From NCBI GenBank assembly GCA_034440635.1, contig JAOTON010002235.1:186001-250000 (forward strand): 64,000 nt of DNA. The letters run 5' to 3'. Shown piece by piece: positions 33,927 to 45,281 of this stretch. The first letter of the stretch is position 1, and each line of letters opens with the position of its first letter. Under the pieces are notes generated by a model. That model was not told the DNA's origin. It saw only the letters and a program-made list of their open reading frames with translations, and did no database searches. Source of the DNA: Lepas anatifera. Taxonomy: Eukaryota > Arthropoda > Thecostraca > Lepadidae. The translations under genes and the position numbers were made by a program.

Positions 33927-34069
33927 GTTCTGCTCTGATTGACCTGATGACCCGCGCCCATGAGCCGGCGCCAGAATCCGGCGGTGTCAATAAGACCCTG
34001 TGTCGACACCCCTTCAACGAGAAGAAGCGCACGTATGTCAACCCTTCCAAGGTCGCCAACTTACACAAG
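33927..34069 (+). CDS. NAPRT: NAPRT exon H
   Basis: This encodes SALIDLMTRAHEPAPESGG, then KTLCRHPFNEKKRTYVNPSK and VANLHK. LCRHPF..KR.YV.P..V..L in the C-terminal region matches invertebrate nicotinate phosphoribosyltransferases. The acceptor ACTTCGGCAG|GT joins exon G in phase 1 (G+GT = Gly). The donor AAG|GTGAGG is phase 0. Confidence 0.94.
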
Positions 34070-36551
34070 GTGAGGAGGGGTGGACTGCGTCCACGGCCAG
34101 TGCTACCAACTTCTGGGAAGTGCTTAGCCTCGACTTCGAGCCCTGAAATGCTGGTTTTGATTGGCTCACCTGATTATTGGATAACACCCAGCGCAGTTAA
34201 ACGTTCTAAGAAACATCCCCCTCCCCAATGTTAATTTGACTGGTGCAAGGCAACATTGATGTCAGCTTTTCAATGTCGCTGGGTTCTTGTAATATTAAAC
34301 TTTAGAGAGTTGTGTGTTTTTGGCTGGGTGTGTAAACAACATATCGCTTCGATTTCCCTGGAAATGGTTTTGTTTAAAAGCTCCGATTTTGTTCTTTAGA
34401 GAATCGGCTCATATTTATATCCTGAAGACTTAAGGTTTCCATAAGACTTGGACCAACTTACGCCTTTTGGACATTGGATAACATTGCTCGCCCAGCACCT
34501 TCGTGACAACCAAGGGTGGTTAAAGCCGTCTCTTGTCAGCTCCTGGAGAGCACTTTGAAGAAAACTGCCGGATTTATAACTCGCCATGCAACAATGCGGC
34601 TCGAAGGGATAGCGAAGTAACTATTCTCAAACACTTCCGTATAATTTTAAGTGTGAGGGGAACTTTGCACTCATTGTGCTACCATCGAAAGTTTTGCACA
34701 AACAATTTGAGCATGTTGAAGATGTTTACAAGCAGCCTTTTGGTTGCATTGCGGTACTTCTTTGGCTCCATGCCTAGCGTTATGTGGTGGAAGTCAATGG
34801 TGTGTCTCAGCCTTGTCCGGGGCGACTATCCTGGGGACTGTTTGGGTCACGGGCCTCCACCCAATCGAGGCAGAATGTTTGATCCGACCAACTTTTCCGG
34901 TGCACAACATGTATGTCTGCGGCCGGACCACTCATTGGTCCAGAGCCGATGAAATCACCAGTCAAATGCAAGACGTCACCTGCCGGCCGAAAAAATTACG
35001 CCGTGTACGCCGGGTCTGCCTGTTACGTTACCACCAGTGGATTTCCCGACCGAAATTCTGCCGCGTACACTGCGTGAGGGTTAGGCCTCAGGGAGTCTCC
35101 CAGGCGATAGATAGGGTCTCCTTGTACGACTTCTTTTAGACGGGATGGAAACCGACCGAAAAAGGGGCCTTCATGCGGTCGAGGCTACCTCTTTCAACGC
35201 TCAGGGGATCCAACTTGCTCGCCCCGGATGACTTCCTTCGAATTAGCGGATATATTTTAGTTTTGGCATGCCTGGGTGGTTGATTCGCCTGGCTGGCTGG
35301 CCAGTGTCGGAACCATTGTCGCGGAACCTTTTTCTAATGCCCTCGTTGTTCCTAGTACATCCGTCATACAGAAAAGGTTAAACAATGATATCGACAGGAA
35401 AACTGACAACGATCGTCAGGAAAATGTCGCATATGCGCTTCGCATCCAGTTGTGCTCCATTAACATGGGAATGGACCTAGTTTTTCCAACATGTGTTCTG
35501 CGGACGTGTACGAAAATCCAAAGACCGCTCACGCACTTTGGGATCACTCCAGTTTAGAATCACGTTTTAATAAGTAGAATGATTTATGCCATCTCGAACA
35601 TTTTCCACAACTAGACATTTTAATCATCAAAGTTTCTGAAAATGTAATGCACGGAGGCCGCTGCACAAACCAACAGCGAAATGTTACCTATTTTTTAAAT
35701 TGTTTAGAATAGCAGGCAAGCAAAGAAAAGCTTGGGCAGAGCGTAAAGGAAATTGTTAAACATTGGGTGAATGAGTCAATTTTCAACGCAACTTCAGATA
35801 CCAACCCTTAATCGTAGAAGACCACCGAGATCGAGACCGTGCAGCACCTTTTCACAATAAGATCCGTACAATATTTTTTGCACCAGTTTGTACTTAAACG
35901 CGTGTAATGCCAGTAGGGAAATTCAGTCTCGCATACATTTGGATGTTGCAACGAGAGAGAAAAATTTCTGGCCGATCAGGGAGTTCTCGAATTTCCGGTC
36001 GTTCCTTCCAGATCACGCAAGGCAACCAACATTGCGTTGCCATCAGCATACTTTGCATGGAAGACCACTGCTTTCTGGCTATTTTTCAATCCCACTATCG
36101 GAACATTCCTCGTAAGAATCTGGAGCTTTACACAAAGCGGATGCAAAATCATTTGTTTTTGCAGGTTGTTCTGACAAATTGATCAATCTTGGCTGATGAA
36201 GGCCTATTGTATTGTAATTTAACACTTCCTTTGTTTTTTATTGCGAGTTTGGATCGGGGGGGAGGACTGGATTAGGCGCACTCTACCGTCCCCAGAAGTG
36301 ACCGAGCAGTCGGCGCCTCCACACTGGGCTCTGTATGCCGCCCCCTGAAACTGCTGTGGTGCACTCCTGAAACGTCTGCTCCCACCCACCCCAGCCGCAG
36401 GATTAAACATTGGCGCCCCCACGAAGCGGCCCGCAAGCCTGATTATCTGATATCGACGTTCTGTTTGGGATTCTATCGGAGCAGTGCATGTCATTACGGT
36501 ATTTACCCGGCGTGTCGCATCGACCGAGGCACGACCGGTGGATACCGACAG
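34070..36551. other. NAPRT intron, unassigned
   Basis: Most is featureless. At ~36250-36420 a GC-rich stretch with GCGCCCCCTGAAA-like motifs resembles decayed MITE interior, but no ends are identifiable. Confidence 0.45.
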
Positions 36552-36680
36552 ACTTACTGGTCGGAGAACAGACTGCAGCTGCCGCTGCCCAGTCTGCACG
36601 AGGTTCGTCAGCGCGTCCAGGGCTCGCTCATGTGTCTGCGCAAGGACATCAAGCGCAACCTCAACCCGACCCCGTACAAG
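36552..36680 (+). CDS. NAPRT: NAPRT exon I
   Basis: This encodes TYWSENRLQLPLPSLHEVRQ, then RVQGSLMCLRKDIKRNLNPT and PYK. It matches the family C-terminal helix region (LPSL.E.R..VQ.SL..L....R.LNPTPYKV). The acceptor ATACCGACAG|ACT and donor AAG|GTGGGA are both phase 0. Confidence 0.93.
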
Positions 36681-37308
36681 GTGGGAGTCGGACAATGTCG
36701 TTCTTTGTAACACCGCATCTGTCGTGCCAATCTGGCTATAGGTGGTCACAACTAGTATTGATCTCGAGCATGGTTTTTGCTAAGATTTGTTTCAGCTTTC
36801 TATAATCCAAGTTAAGGTTTGTGTAATAGTGATGTTTGGGCGCTATTTTATGTAGGATCACAAGCTTCCTTTGGGTATAGCCTTTAGTTCCATAAAAAGA
36901 TGCAGCTATATGTTGGGCATTGCATCGCTTGATGTTAGAAAATCTGATCGTAGTTTTTGTAACTAGGCAGACGTCGATGAAGTGCTCTATTGCTTTTGTG
37001 TCAACTTTGACGTTTGTGTGTTTACAATAAGATCGCACACCCTCAAATAAGCACGCTTGAGTTATCAAGATTGTCATATGCATTCCTTCATTCACATTTA
37101 TTCGACGCAAAATACGAATAATAGAGATTTTCACTAGCCTACATCAAACAGCAAGCAATAGGTAAAAGAGGATCATGGACTTAACACACATATCATACAT
37201 GTGCAAGTTCTCTGTCTGTTCCCGTGTGTTGAGCTCCCTGTGTATTTCTGCATGTGGGGTTCTCTGTGAGCGCCGTGCACGCCTGAAGTTTCTCTGATGC
37301 GGTGGCAG

Positions 37309-37386
37309 GTTGGTGTATCAGTGGAGCTGTATAAATACCTGCACGACCTCTGGCTGGAGCACGCTCCTATCGGCGAGCTGGTGTGA
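37309..37386 (+). CDS. NAPRT: NAPRT terminal exon J with stop codon
   Basis: This encodes VGVSVELYKYLHDLWLEHAP, then IGELV and TGA at 37384-37386. It matches the family's extreme C-terminus (YKVSVS..LY.F.H.LWL...PIGEL). The acceptor GATGCGGTGGCAG|GTT is phase 0. By eye I see no AATAAA or ATTAAA on + between the stop and ~45.7 kb, and a minisatellite begins ~42 bp later. The 3' UTR and cleavage site are therefore unclear. Confidence 0.93.
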   Translation, partial: VGVSVELYKYLHDLWLEHAPIGELV

Positions 37387-37427
37387 GCGGCGTGCCAGCC
37401 CGGCACACTGCGCGCCTCCTCGACACT

Positions 37428-37828
37428 GCTGCCGGGGCGGGGGGCGCCGTCGGCACACCGCTACTGCCGGAGCGGGGGCGCTGTCGGCACACCACTGCTG
37501 CCGGGGCAGGGGGCGCCGTCGGCACACCACTGCTGCCGGAGCAGGGACACCGTCGATACACCACTGCTGCCAGGCGGGGGCGCCGTCGATACACCACTGC
37601 TGCCGGAGCAGGGGCGCCGTCGGCACACCACTGCTGCCGGGGGCGCTGTCGGCACACCACTACTGCCAGGGCAGGGGCGCCGTCGGCACACCACTGCTGC
37701 CAGGCAGGGGGCGACGTCGGCACACCACTGCTGCCGGAGCAGGGGCGCCGTCGGCACACCACTACTGCCGGAGCAGGGGCGCCGTCGGCACACCACTGCT
37801 GCCAGGGCAGGGGGCCCCGTCGGCACAC
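37428..37828. repeat. ~34-bp GC-rich minisatellite just after the NAPRT stop
   Basis: About 12 units of GCCGTCGGCACACCACTGCT followed by GCCGGAGCAGGGGC, with 10-bp-scale deletions in some units. It starts ~42 bp past the NAPRT stop codon, so it is probably in the 3' UTR. Both strands have open frames by repeat arithmetic. Confidence 0.88.
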
Positions 37829-37924
37829 TGCCAAACGGTGGACACGCGCTGTTCGAATTCTGTCAATGAGCGTAGAGCATTTGGCGCAGCCTCGCTGCGG
37901 CTGTTGTTAGTTGCAGGAACGTAT

Positions 37925-40900
37925 TCTCGGGCACCGTACGGAACGGCTGTAGTCGGGCACCGTACGGGACGGCTGTAGTCCGGCACCGTACGGGACGGCT
38001 GTAGTCGGGCACTGTACGGGACGGCTGTAGTCGGGCACTGTACGGGACGGTTGTAGTCGGGCACTGTACGGGACGGCTGTAGTCGGCACTGTACGGGACG
38101 GCTGTAGTTGCACTGTACGGGACGGCTGTAGTCGAGCACTGTACGGGACGGCTGTAGTCGGGCACTGTACGGGACGGCTGTAGTCGGGCACTGTACGGGA
38201 CGGCTGTAGTCGGGCACTGTACGGGACGGCTGTAGTCGGGCACTGTACGGGACGGCTGTAGTCGGGCACTGTACGGGACGGCTGTAGTTGCACTGTACGG
38301 GACGGCTGTAGTCGGGCACTGTACGGGACGGCTGTAGTTGCACTGTACGGGACGGCTGTAGTCGGGCACTGTACGGGACGGCTGTAGTCGTGCACTGTAC
38401 GGGACGGCTGTAGTCGGGCACTGTACGGGACGGCTGTAGTTGCACTGTACGGGACGGCTGTAGTCGGGCACTGTACGGGACGGCTGTAGTCGGGCACTGT
38501 ACGGGACGGCTGTAGTCGGGCACTGTACGGGACGGCTGTAGTCGGGCACTGTACGGGACGGCTGTAGTCGGGCACTGTACGGGACGGCTGTAGTCGGGCA
38601 CTGTACGGGACGGCTGTAGTCGGGCACTGTACGGGACGGCTGTAGTCGGGCACTGTACGGGACGGCTGTAGTCGGGCACTGTACGGGACGGCTGTAGTCG
38701 GGCACTGTACGGGACGGCTGTAGTCGGGCACTGTACGGGACGGCTGTAGTTGCACTGTACGGGACGGCTGTAGTCGGGCACTGTACGGGACGGCTGTAGT
38801 CGGGCACTGTACGGGACGGCTGTAGTCGGGCACTGTACGGGACGGCTGTAGTCGGGCACTGTACGGGACGGCTGTAGTCGGGCACTGTACGGGACGGCTG
38901 TAGTCGGGCACTGTACGGGACGGCTGTAGTCGGCACTGTACGGGACGGCTGTAGTCGGGCACTGTACGGGACGGCTGTAGTCGGGCACTGTACGGGACGG
39001 CTGTAGTCGGGCACTGTACGGGACGGCTGTAGTCGGGCACTGTACGGGACGGCTGTAGTCGGGCACTGTACGGGACGGCTGTAGTCGGGCACTGTACGGG
39101 ACGGCTGTAGTCGGGCACTGTACGGGACGGCTGTAGTTGCACTGTACGGGACGGCTGTAGTCGGGCACTGTACGGGACGGCTGTAGTCGGGCACTGTACG
39201 GGACGGCTGTAGTCGGGCACTGTACGGGACGGCTGTAGTCGGGCACTGTACGGGACGGCTGTAGTCGGGCACTGTACGGGACGGCTGTAGTCGGGCACTG
39301 TACGGGACGGCTGTAGTCGGGCACTGTACGGGACGGCTGTAGTCGGGCACTGTACGGGACGGCTGTAGTCGGGCACTGTACGGGACGGCTGTAGTTGCAC
39401 TGTACGGGACGGCTGTAGTCGGGCACTGTACGGGACGGCTGTAGTTGCACTGTACGGGACGGCTGTAGTCGGGCACTGTACGGGACGGCTGTAGTCGGCA
39501 CTGTACGGGACGGCTGTAGTCGGGCACTGTACGGGACGGCTGTAGTCGGGCACTGTACGGGACGGCTGTAGTCGGGCACTGTACGGGACGGCTGTAGTTG
39601 CACTGTACGGGACGGCTGTAGTCGGGCACTGTACGGGACGGCTGTAGTCGGGCACTGTACGGGACGGCTGTAGTCGAGCACTGTACGGGACGGCTGTAGT
39701 CGGGCACTGTACGGGACGGCTGTAGTGGCACTGTACGGGACGGCTGTAGTCGGGCACTGTACGGGACGGCTGTAGTCGGGCACTGTACGGGACGGCTGTA
39801 GTCGGGCACTGTACGGGACGGCTGTAGTCGGGCACTGTACGGGACGGCTGTAGTCGGGCACTGTACGGGACGGCTGTAGTCGGGCACTGTACGGGACGGC
39901 TGTAGTCGGGCACTGTACGGGACGGCTGTAGTCGGGCACTGTACGGGACGGCTGTAGTCGGGCACTGTACGGGACGGCTGTAGTCGGGCACTGTACGGGA
40001 CGGCTGTAGTCGGGCACTGTACGGGACGGCTGTAGTCGGGCACTGTACGGGACGGCTGTAGTCGGGCACTGTACGGGACGGCTGTAGTCGGGCACTGTAC
40101 GGGACGGCTGTAGTCGGGCACTGTACGGGACGGCTGTAGTCGGGCACTGTACGGGACGGCTGTAGTCGGGCACTGTACGGGACGGCTGTAGTCGGGCACT
40201 GTACGGGACGGCTGCAGTCGGGCACTGTACGGGACGGCTGTAGTTGCACTGTACGGGACGGCTGTAGTCGGGCACTGTACGGGACGGCTGTAGTCGGGCA
40301 CTGTACGGGACGGCTGTAGTCGGGCACTGTACGGGACGGCTGTAGTCGGGCACTGTACGGGACGGCTGTAGTCGGGCACTGTACGGGACGGCTGTAGTCG
40401 GGCACTGTACGGGACGGCTGTAGTTGCACTGTACGGGACGGCTGTAGTCGGGCACTGTACGGGACGGCTGTAGTCGGGCACTGTACGGGACGGCTGTAGT
40501 CGAGCACTGTACGGGACGGCTGTAGTCGGGCACTGTACGGGACGGCTGTAGTCGAGCACTGTACGGGACGGCTGTAGTCGGGCACTGTACGGGACGGCTG
40601 TAGTCGGGCACTGTACGGGACGGCTGTAGTCGGGCACTGTACGGGACGGCTGTAGTTGCACTGTACGGGACGGCTGTAGTCGGGCACTGTACGGGACGGC
40701 TGTAGTCGGGCACTGTACGGGACGGCTGTAGTCGGGCACTGTACGGGACGGCTGTAGTTGCACTGTACGGGACGGCTGTAGTCGGGCACTGTACGGGACG
40801 GCTGTAGTCGGGCACTGTACGGGACGGCTGTAGTCGGGCACTGTACGGGACGGCTGTAGTCGGGCACTGTACGGGACGGCTGTAGTCGGGCACTGTACGG

Positions 40901-41740
40901 GACGGCTGTAGTCGGGCACTGTACGGGACGGCTGTAGTCGGGCACTGTACGGGACGGCTGTAGTTGCACTGTACGGGACGGCTGCAGTCGGGCACTGTAC
41001 GGGACGGCTGTAGTCGGGCACTGTACGGGACGGCTGTAGTCGGGCACTGTACGGGACGGCTGTAGTTGCACTGTACGGGACGGCTGTAGTCGGGCACTGT
41101 ACGGGACGGCTGTAGTCGTGCACTGTCGGGACGGCTGTAGTCGGGCACTGTACGGGACGGCTGTAGTCGGGCACTGTACGGGACGGCTGTAGTCGGGCAC
41201 TGTACGGGACGGCTGTAGTTGCACTGTACGGGACGGCTGTAGTCGGGCACTGTACGGGACGGCTGTAGTCGGGCACTGTACGGGACGGCTGTAGTCGGGC
41301 ACTGTACGGGACGGCTGTAGTTGCACTGTACGGGACGGCTGCAGTCGGGCACTGTACGGGACGGCTGTAGTCGTGCACTGTACGGGACGGCTGTAGTCGG
41401 GCACTGTACGGGACGGCTGTAGTCGGGCACCGTACGGGACGGCTGTAGTCGGGCACTGTACGGGACGGCTGTAGTTGCACTGTACGGGACGGCTGTAGTC
41501 GGGCACTGTACGGGACGGCTGTAGTCGGCACTGTACGGGACGGCTGTAGTCGGGCACTGTATGGGACGGCTGTAGTCGGGCAATGTACGGGACGGCTGTA
41601 GTTGCACTGTACGGGACGGCTGTAGTTGGGCACTGTACGGGACGGCTGTAGTTGCACTGTACGGGACGGCTGTAGTCGAGCACTGTATGGGACGGCTGTA
41701 GTTGCACTGTACGGGACAGCTGTAGTCGGGCCCTGAGGGT
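37925..41740. repeat. 3.8-kb minisatellite of a 26-bp unit (~145 copies)
   Basis: The unit is CACTGTACGGGACGGCTGTA followed by GTCGGG (26 bp), with a frequent 24-bp variant ending GTTG and minor variants (GTCGAG, GTCGTG, GTCGG, GTGG). Copies are nearly identical in the centre and slightly diverged at both ends (CACCGTACGG, CAATGTACGG, TGTATGGG). Because 26 is not a multiple of three and the unit has no stops on the - strand, all three - frames stay open for ~1,300 codons. They encode permutations of the same 26-residue unit. Confidence 0.95.
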
Positions 41741-41749
41741 TAACTGTAG

Positions 41750-43754
41750 TCCGTTGTGTCACCTGTGTCACCTTGATTCCTATGCTCGCAATGTGGAGGT
41801 TCTTTCGTCTGTGACACTGCCCGTTGTTGTCCGCGGGGCGAGCCTCGGAATTGCTGTGGACTTTGCGCTGTGGTCACCCGAGGTGGAGCTATCACGAGGA
41901 TAAGTGCCATGCTCGCACACAATGCTTTATCGCCTATTGCATTCCCGTTTGACTGTTAGATTTAGCTGTGGCGATACTTTCGTCTGTGGTCTCTCCTTCT
42001 GTGCTGGTCCTTGATTGTCTGAGTGCGGGTGGCCGCCTCAACACAGTCCGGTGTGCGAAGCTGGCGGACGCTACAGCGGGTCGGAAAAGGTGGCGCGACC
42101 TCCCACGGTATCTGCAAGGACCGGGGTGAGGACAAAGGTACATGAATACAAGTTGATATGGCGTCCGCTTAAATACTTGTGGCTAAAGTACGTGCGCAAA
42201 AGTACTCATGGCTAAAGCACGTGGGTTAAAATGTTCATAATGGAAAAGTACTAACGCAAGGCTTAGAAAATGTAAGACCTGAAGTACATGTTCGTATTGA
42301 TTACACCAATTTGGCACTGTAGCATAGGCCATCCTTGATGCTGACAGCCTCCAGCATCAAGTAGCTAACGTCACAGTCACATACTACGTAGGTGGCGCCA
42401 CCTGTACCCTCAGCCGACCTGACTGTTAAATCTGAAACTGCATTTCAACCGCTGAAAATGGTCCGAATGAGATGAATGTGGTGTCTCGAGGAGTTCGGTA
42501 GACACCTTAGGCCGGTGGAGTGAGCGGCTGCTCTGTGGGTTCATAGTCCCGTGGATGATTTCATCTTTTCGTCTCACAGGATCGTCTGCAACGCTGGGTA
42601 CTATGACACCTAATTTGACGTGTTTAACAACGTGTCGATTTGTCAGCGTGCTGCCATCGGACGACATTGTGTGAAGCCATCGATGTATCGGTGTGTTACA
42701 TATGACCCCAGCTATTGCTGTTTCAACCATTGCCATAGAATAGGAGGAAGATTCGGTGGGATGAGTACTGATTTGGAATGTTGAGTGTTTATATGTGTAA
42801 TTTTAGAGACTGTAATCCACTTGGGATAGTAGTATATAATCACTGTAGTGAGATTACCTGTGCCGCACTAGTTTGTATGCTGCCGAGGCCCGGTGTTAAC
42901 ACCAGCGCTGTGTTGTGTGGAGGCGCGATCCGGCGGGGTGTGGTGGGACCTGGTGTCTGTACACTGTGTGCGTGCACCAGCTGGACGGTCACTGGTTCTT
43001 GGCCCGAGGGAGCCGCTGATATGCAGTGCTGCTGCTGCTGCTGTACGGCTACGGCATGACGGACGTGTTGATGTTGAACTTGTGCCACGTCGTCGGTCGT
43101 GACCCATGCTGTCGGCTCAGAGACGCCATGCCAGAGAGCACTCCCGCCAGTCGGCGTTAGAAGCCGTTACTCCCCAGAGCGCTTACCTGACTGACCTCGC
43201 CGGGTCCAGAGTAGCGCTGACGCCCACTCTGGGTCTTCAGGTGTGGATGGGGTGGGGAGGTGATTCGAACCCACTGGTCTCGCTCGGTCTGGGGGGCGAT
43301 TGCTTTCGCTTGCCACTGGGAGGGTGCGTGCTTGGTAGCACACCTCAGTCGGAGCCGCCTGTTCTGTTCACGCTACCGGGATGCCTCGGTGCAGGTGCTG
43401 GGAAACTCACCACTTGGGACGTTTTGAACGCTTTGGGGCGTTTTCGCCAGTGTGCTTTTGATGCACATTTGTTTTGGATAGAGGTGGGCTGTTGCATTAT
43501 CAACGAATGTGGGTGAATAGTATTGTTTGTGTCGGCCGCCGCCTCGGTAGCGGGGGCTTGTACGATATTGGAAGTATGAATATGGTTTGTGAAGGGTCAG
43601 TCGGAGCCGCTCTGTGCTGGCGCGGGATGGTGCGTCCCGGAGACACGCTAGAAGAGCGGCCGGGTGGCACCGCCGGTACCCCTGCACTTCTGGTACCCGT
43701 CAGTAGCCGGTTTTCGGCTGCGAGCGGCGTGAATGAATCGCGCCTCAATCTCCA
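41750..43754. other. Unassigned DNA downstream of NAPRT
   Basis: No gene recognised. A GC-rich part at 42890-43700 has many overlapping frames on both strands without family resemblance. A GATTCGAACCC motif at ~43261 is a reverse B-box-like sequence, but the surrounding stems do not fold as a tRNA. Confidence 0.4.
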
Positions 43755-44095
43755 GTCACTGTCCTCACCACTGTGACTGCCGCACCACTCTCACCTCTGT
43801 GACTACTGCATCGTCCTCACCTCTGTGACTGCCGCACTGCCTTCACCTCTGTGACTGCTGCACTATCTTTACCTCTGTGACTGCTGCACTATCTTCACCT
43901 CTGTGACCACTGCATCGTCCTCACCTCTGTGACTTCTGCAATATCTTCACCTCTGTGACTGCTGCACTGGCTTGACCTCTGTGACTGCTGCACTACCCTC
44001 ACCTCTGTGACTGCCGCACTGTCGTCACTTTTTGTGACTTCTGCACTGTCTTCACTTCTGTGACTGCCGTGCTGTCCCACCTGTATGACTGCCGT
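43755..44095. repeat. 26-bp minisatellite (CTCTGTGACTGCTGCACT)
   Basis: About 13 copies of CTGTGACTGCTGCACTATCT followed by TCACCT, with moderate divergence. It is bounded on the right by the hAT-like MITE starting at 44107. Confidence 0.88.
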
Positions 44096-44106
44096 GCCTC
44101 CGCACC

Positions 44107-44332
44107 CATAGGCGGATCTAGGATTGGGTACATGGTCAGGAGGTGTGACATTTGATCCAGGTGATGGGGCACCAAAACCCATCAGATGGACGCCAATCGT
44201 ATCCCGGGGGTGCTGAGGGAGGGGGATGAATGGCAATCGATATTTCAGGTTGTGCCGTGACCATTGCAAGGGGTGCCGAAGGGTCATCGGGGGGGGGGCA
44301 AGTGCGCGCACTTGCCCCTGGGTCCGCTTATG
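44107..44332. mobile_element. CATAGGCGGATCC-family hAT-like MITE, 226 bp
   Basis: The ends are CATAGGCGGATCTAGG and CCTGGGTCCGCTTATG. The flanking octamers TCCGCACC and TTCGCACC differ at one base, an aged 8-bp target duplication. The interior is GC-rich with a run of Gs near 44290. Confidence 0.82.
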
Positions 44333-44574
44333 TTCGCACCGCTATTGCTATCGTGCCGTTCTAAGCCTGTGCTTGGCTTGTATTTTTGTAGCAATTATAG
44401 CACGATGTTCGTAAAGAGTATTGCATATTCCTCTTGTATTAGTGTACCGTATAGAGAATACATATTCTGGCCGGATCAGGCGTGGCTGTGTTGTGTTACC
44501 AGTGCGGTTATGGCGCAAGCAGGAAGTTAGTGCTCATAGCATAGTCGCCGAAACGCCCTTAAACCCCAACACAC
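44333..44574. other. Unassigned spacer between MITE and minisatellite
   Basis: Nothing recognised. Confidence 0.4.
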
Positions 44575-45070
44575 ACCAGTGTCACTGCGTCGGTAGCCAG
44601 GCAGGGCTCAGGGCTGCAGAGTCACTGCGTCGGTTTCTAGGCAGAGCTAAGGGCTACCCAGTGTCAGTATGTAAGTAGCCAGGCAGGGCCCAAAGCTGCA
44701 GGGTGTCACTGCGTCGGTAGCCAGGCAGGGCCCAGGGCTACCGAGTATCAGTGTGTAAGTAGCCAGGCAGGGCCCAAAGCTGCAGATTGTCGTCGGTAGC
44801 CAGGCAGGGCCCAGGGCTACCGAGTATCAGTGTGTAAGTAGCCAGGCAGGGCCCAAAGCTGCAGATTGTCGTCGGTAGCCAGGCAGGGCCCAGGGCTACC
44901 GAGTATCAGTGTGTAGGTAGCCAGGCAGGGCCCAAGGCTACCGAGTATCAGTGTGTAGGTAGCCAGGCAGAGCCCAGGGCTGCAGATTGCCTGTGCGTCA
45001 GTAGCCAGGCAGGGCTGCAGAGGTCCACTGCGTCAGTAGCCGGGCAGAGCCCGGGGCTGCAGAATGTCAA
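44575..45070. repeat. ~40/80-bp minisatellite (GTAGCCAGGCAGGGCCC)
   Basis: Half-units of ~40 bp centred on GTAGCCAGGCAGGGCCCA alternate between two linkers, GGGCTACCGAGTATCAGTGT and AAGCTGCAGATTGTCGTCG. The result is an ~80-bp higher-order period. About 12 half-units are present. Confidence 0.88.
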
Positions 45071-45281
45071 TGCGTCGGAAGTAGCCGACGCTGTAGACGA
45101 TGCTGACACCAGGACCTCCCAGCATTTTAAAACAAAATTCCTGGGCAAAGCACTCGATACCATAAAAGAGATGGCCACATTGTCAACATGGTCACAATAT
45201 CAAGTGAAAATTAACTAAGAAAAAGGGGTGAGCAAAATAGCACAATTTTTGGGTGATTTGTGGGCTTCTGAAAAGTGTTAA

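Noticed and set aside
37925..41740. CRISPR array
   Set aside because: The repeats are contiguous without unique spacers, and the locus is eukaryotic with no cas genes.
37762..41771. Three overlapping minus-strand open frames of ~1,270-1,300 codons as giant repeat proteins
   Set aside because: They are the same 26-residue unit in three registers, produced by a stop-free 26-bp repeat. There is no unique domain or start context, and such frames are expected from repeat arithmetic.
43235..43330. Minus-strand tRNA suggested by GGGTTCGAATC
   Set aside because: The T-stem has mismatches and the acceptor and anticodon stems do not form. At best a decayed SINE.
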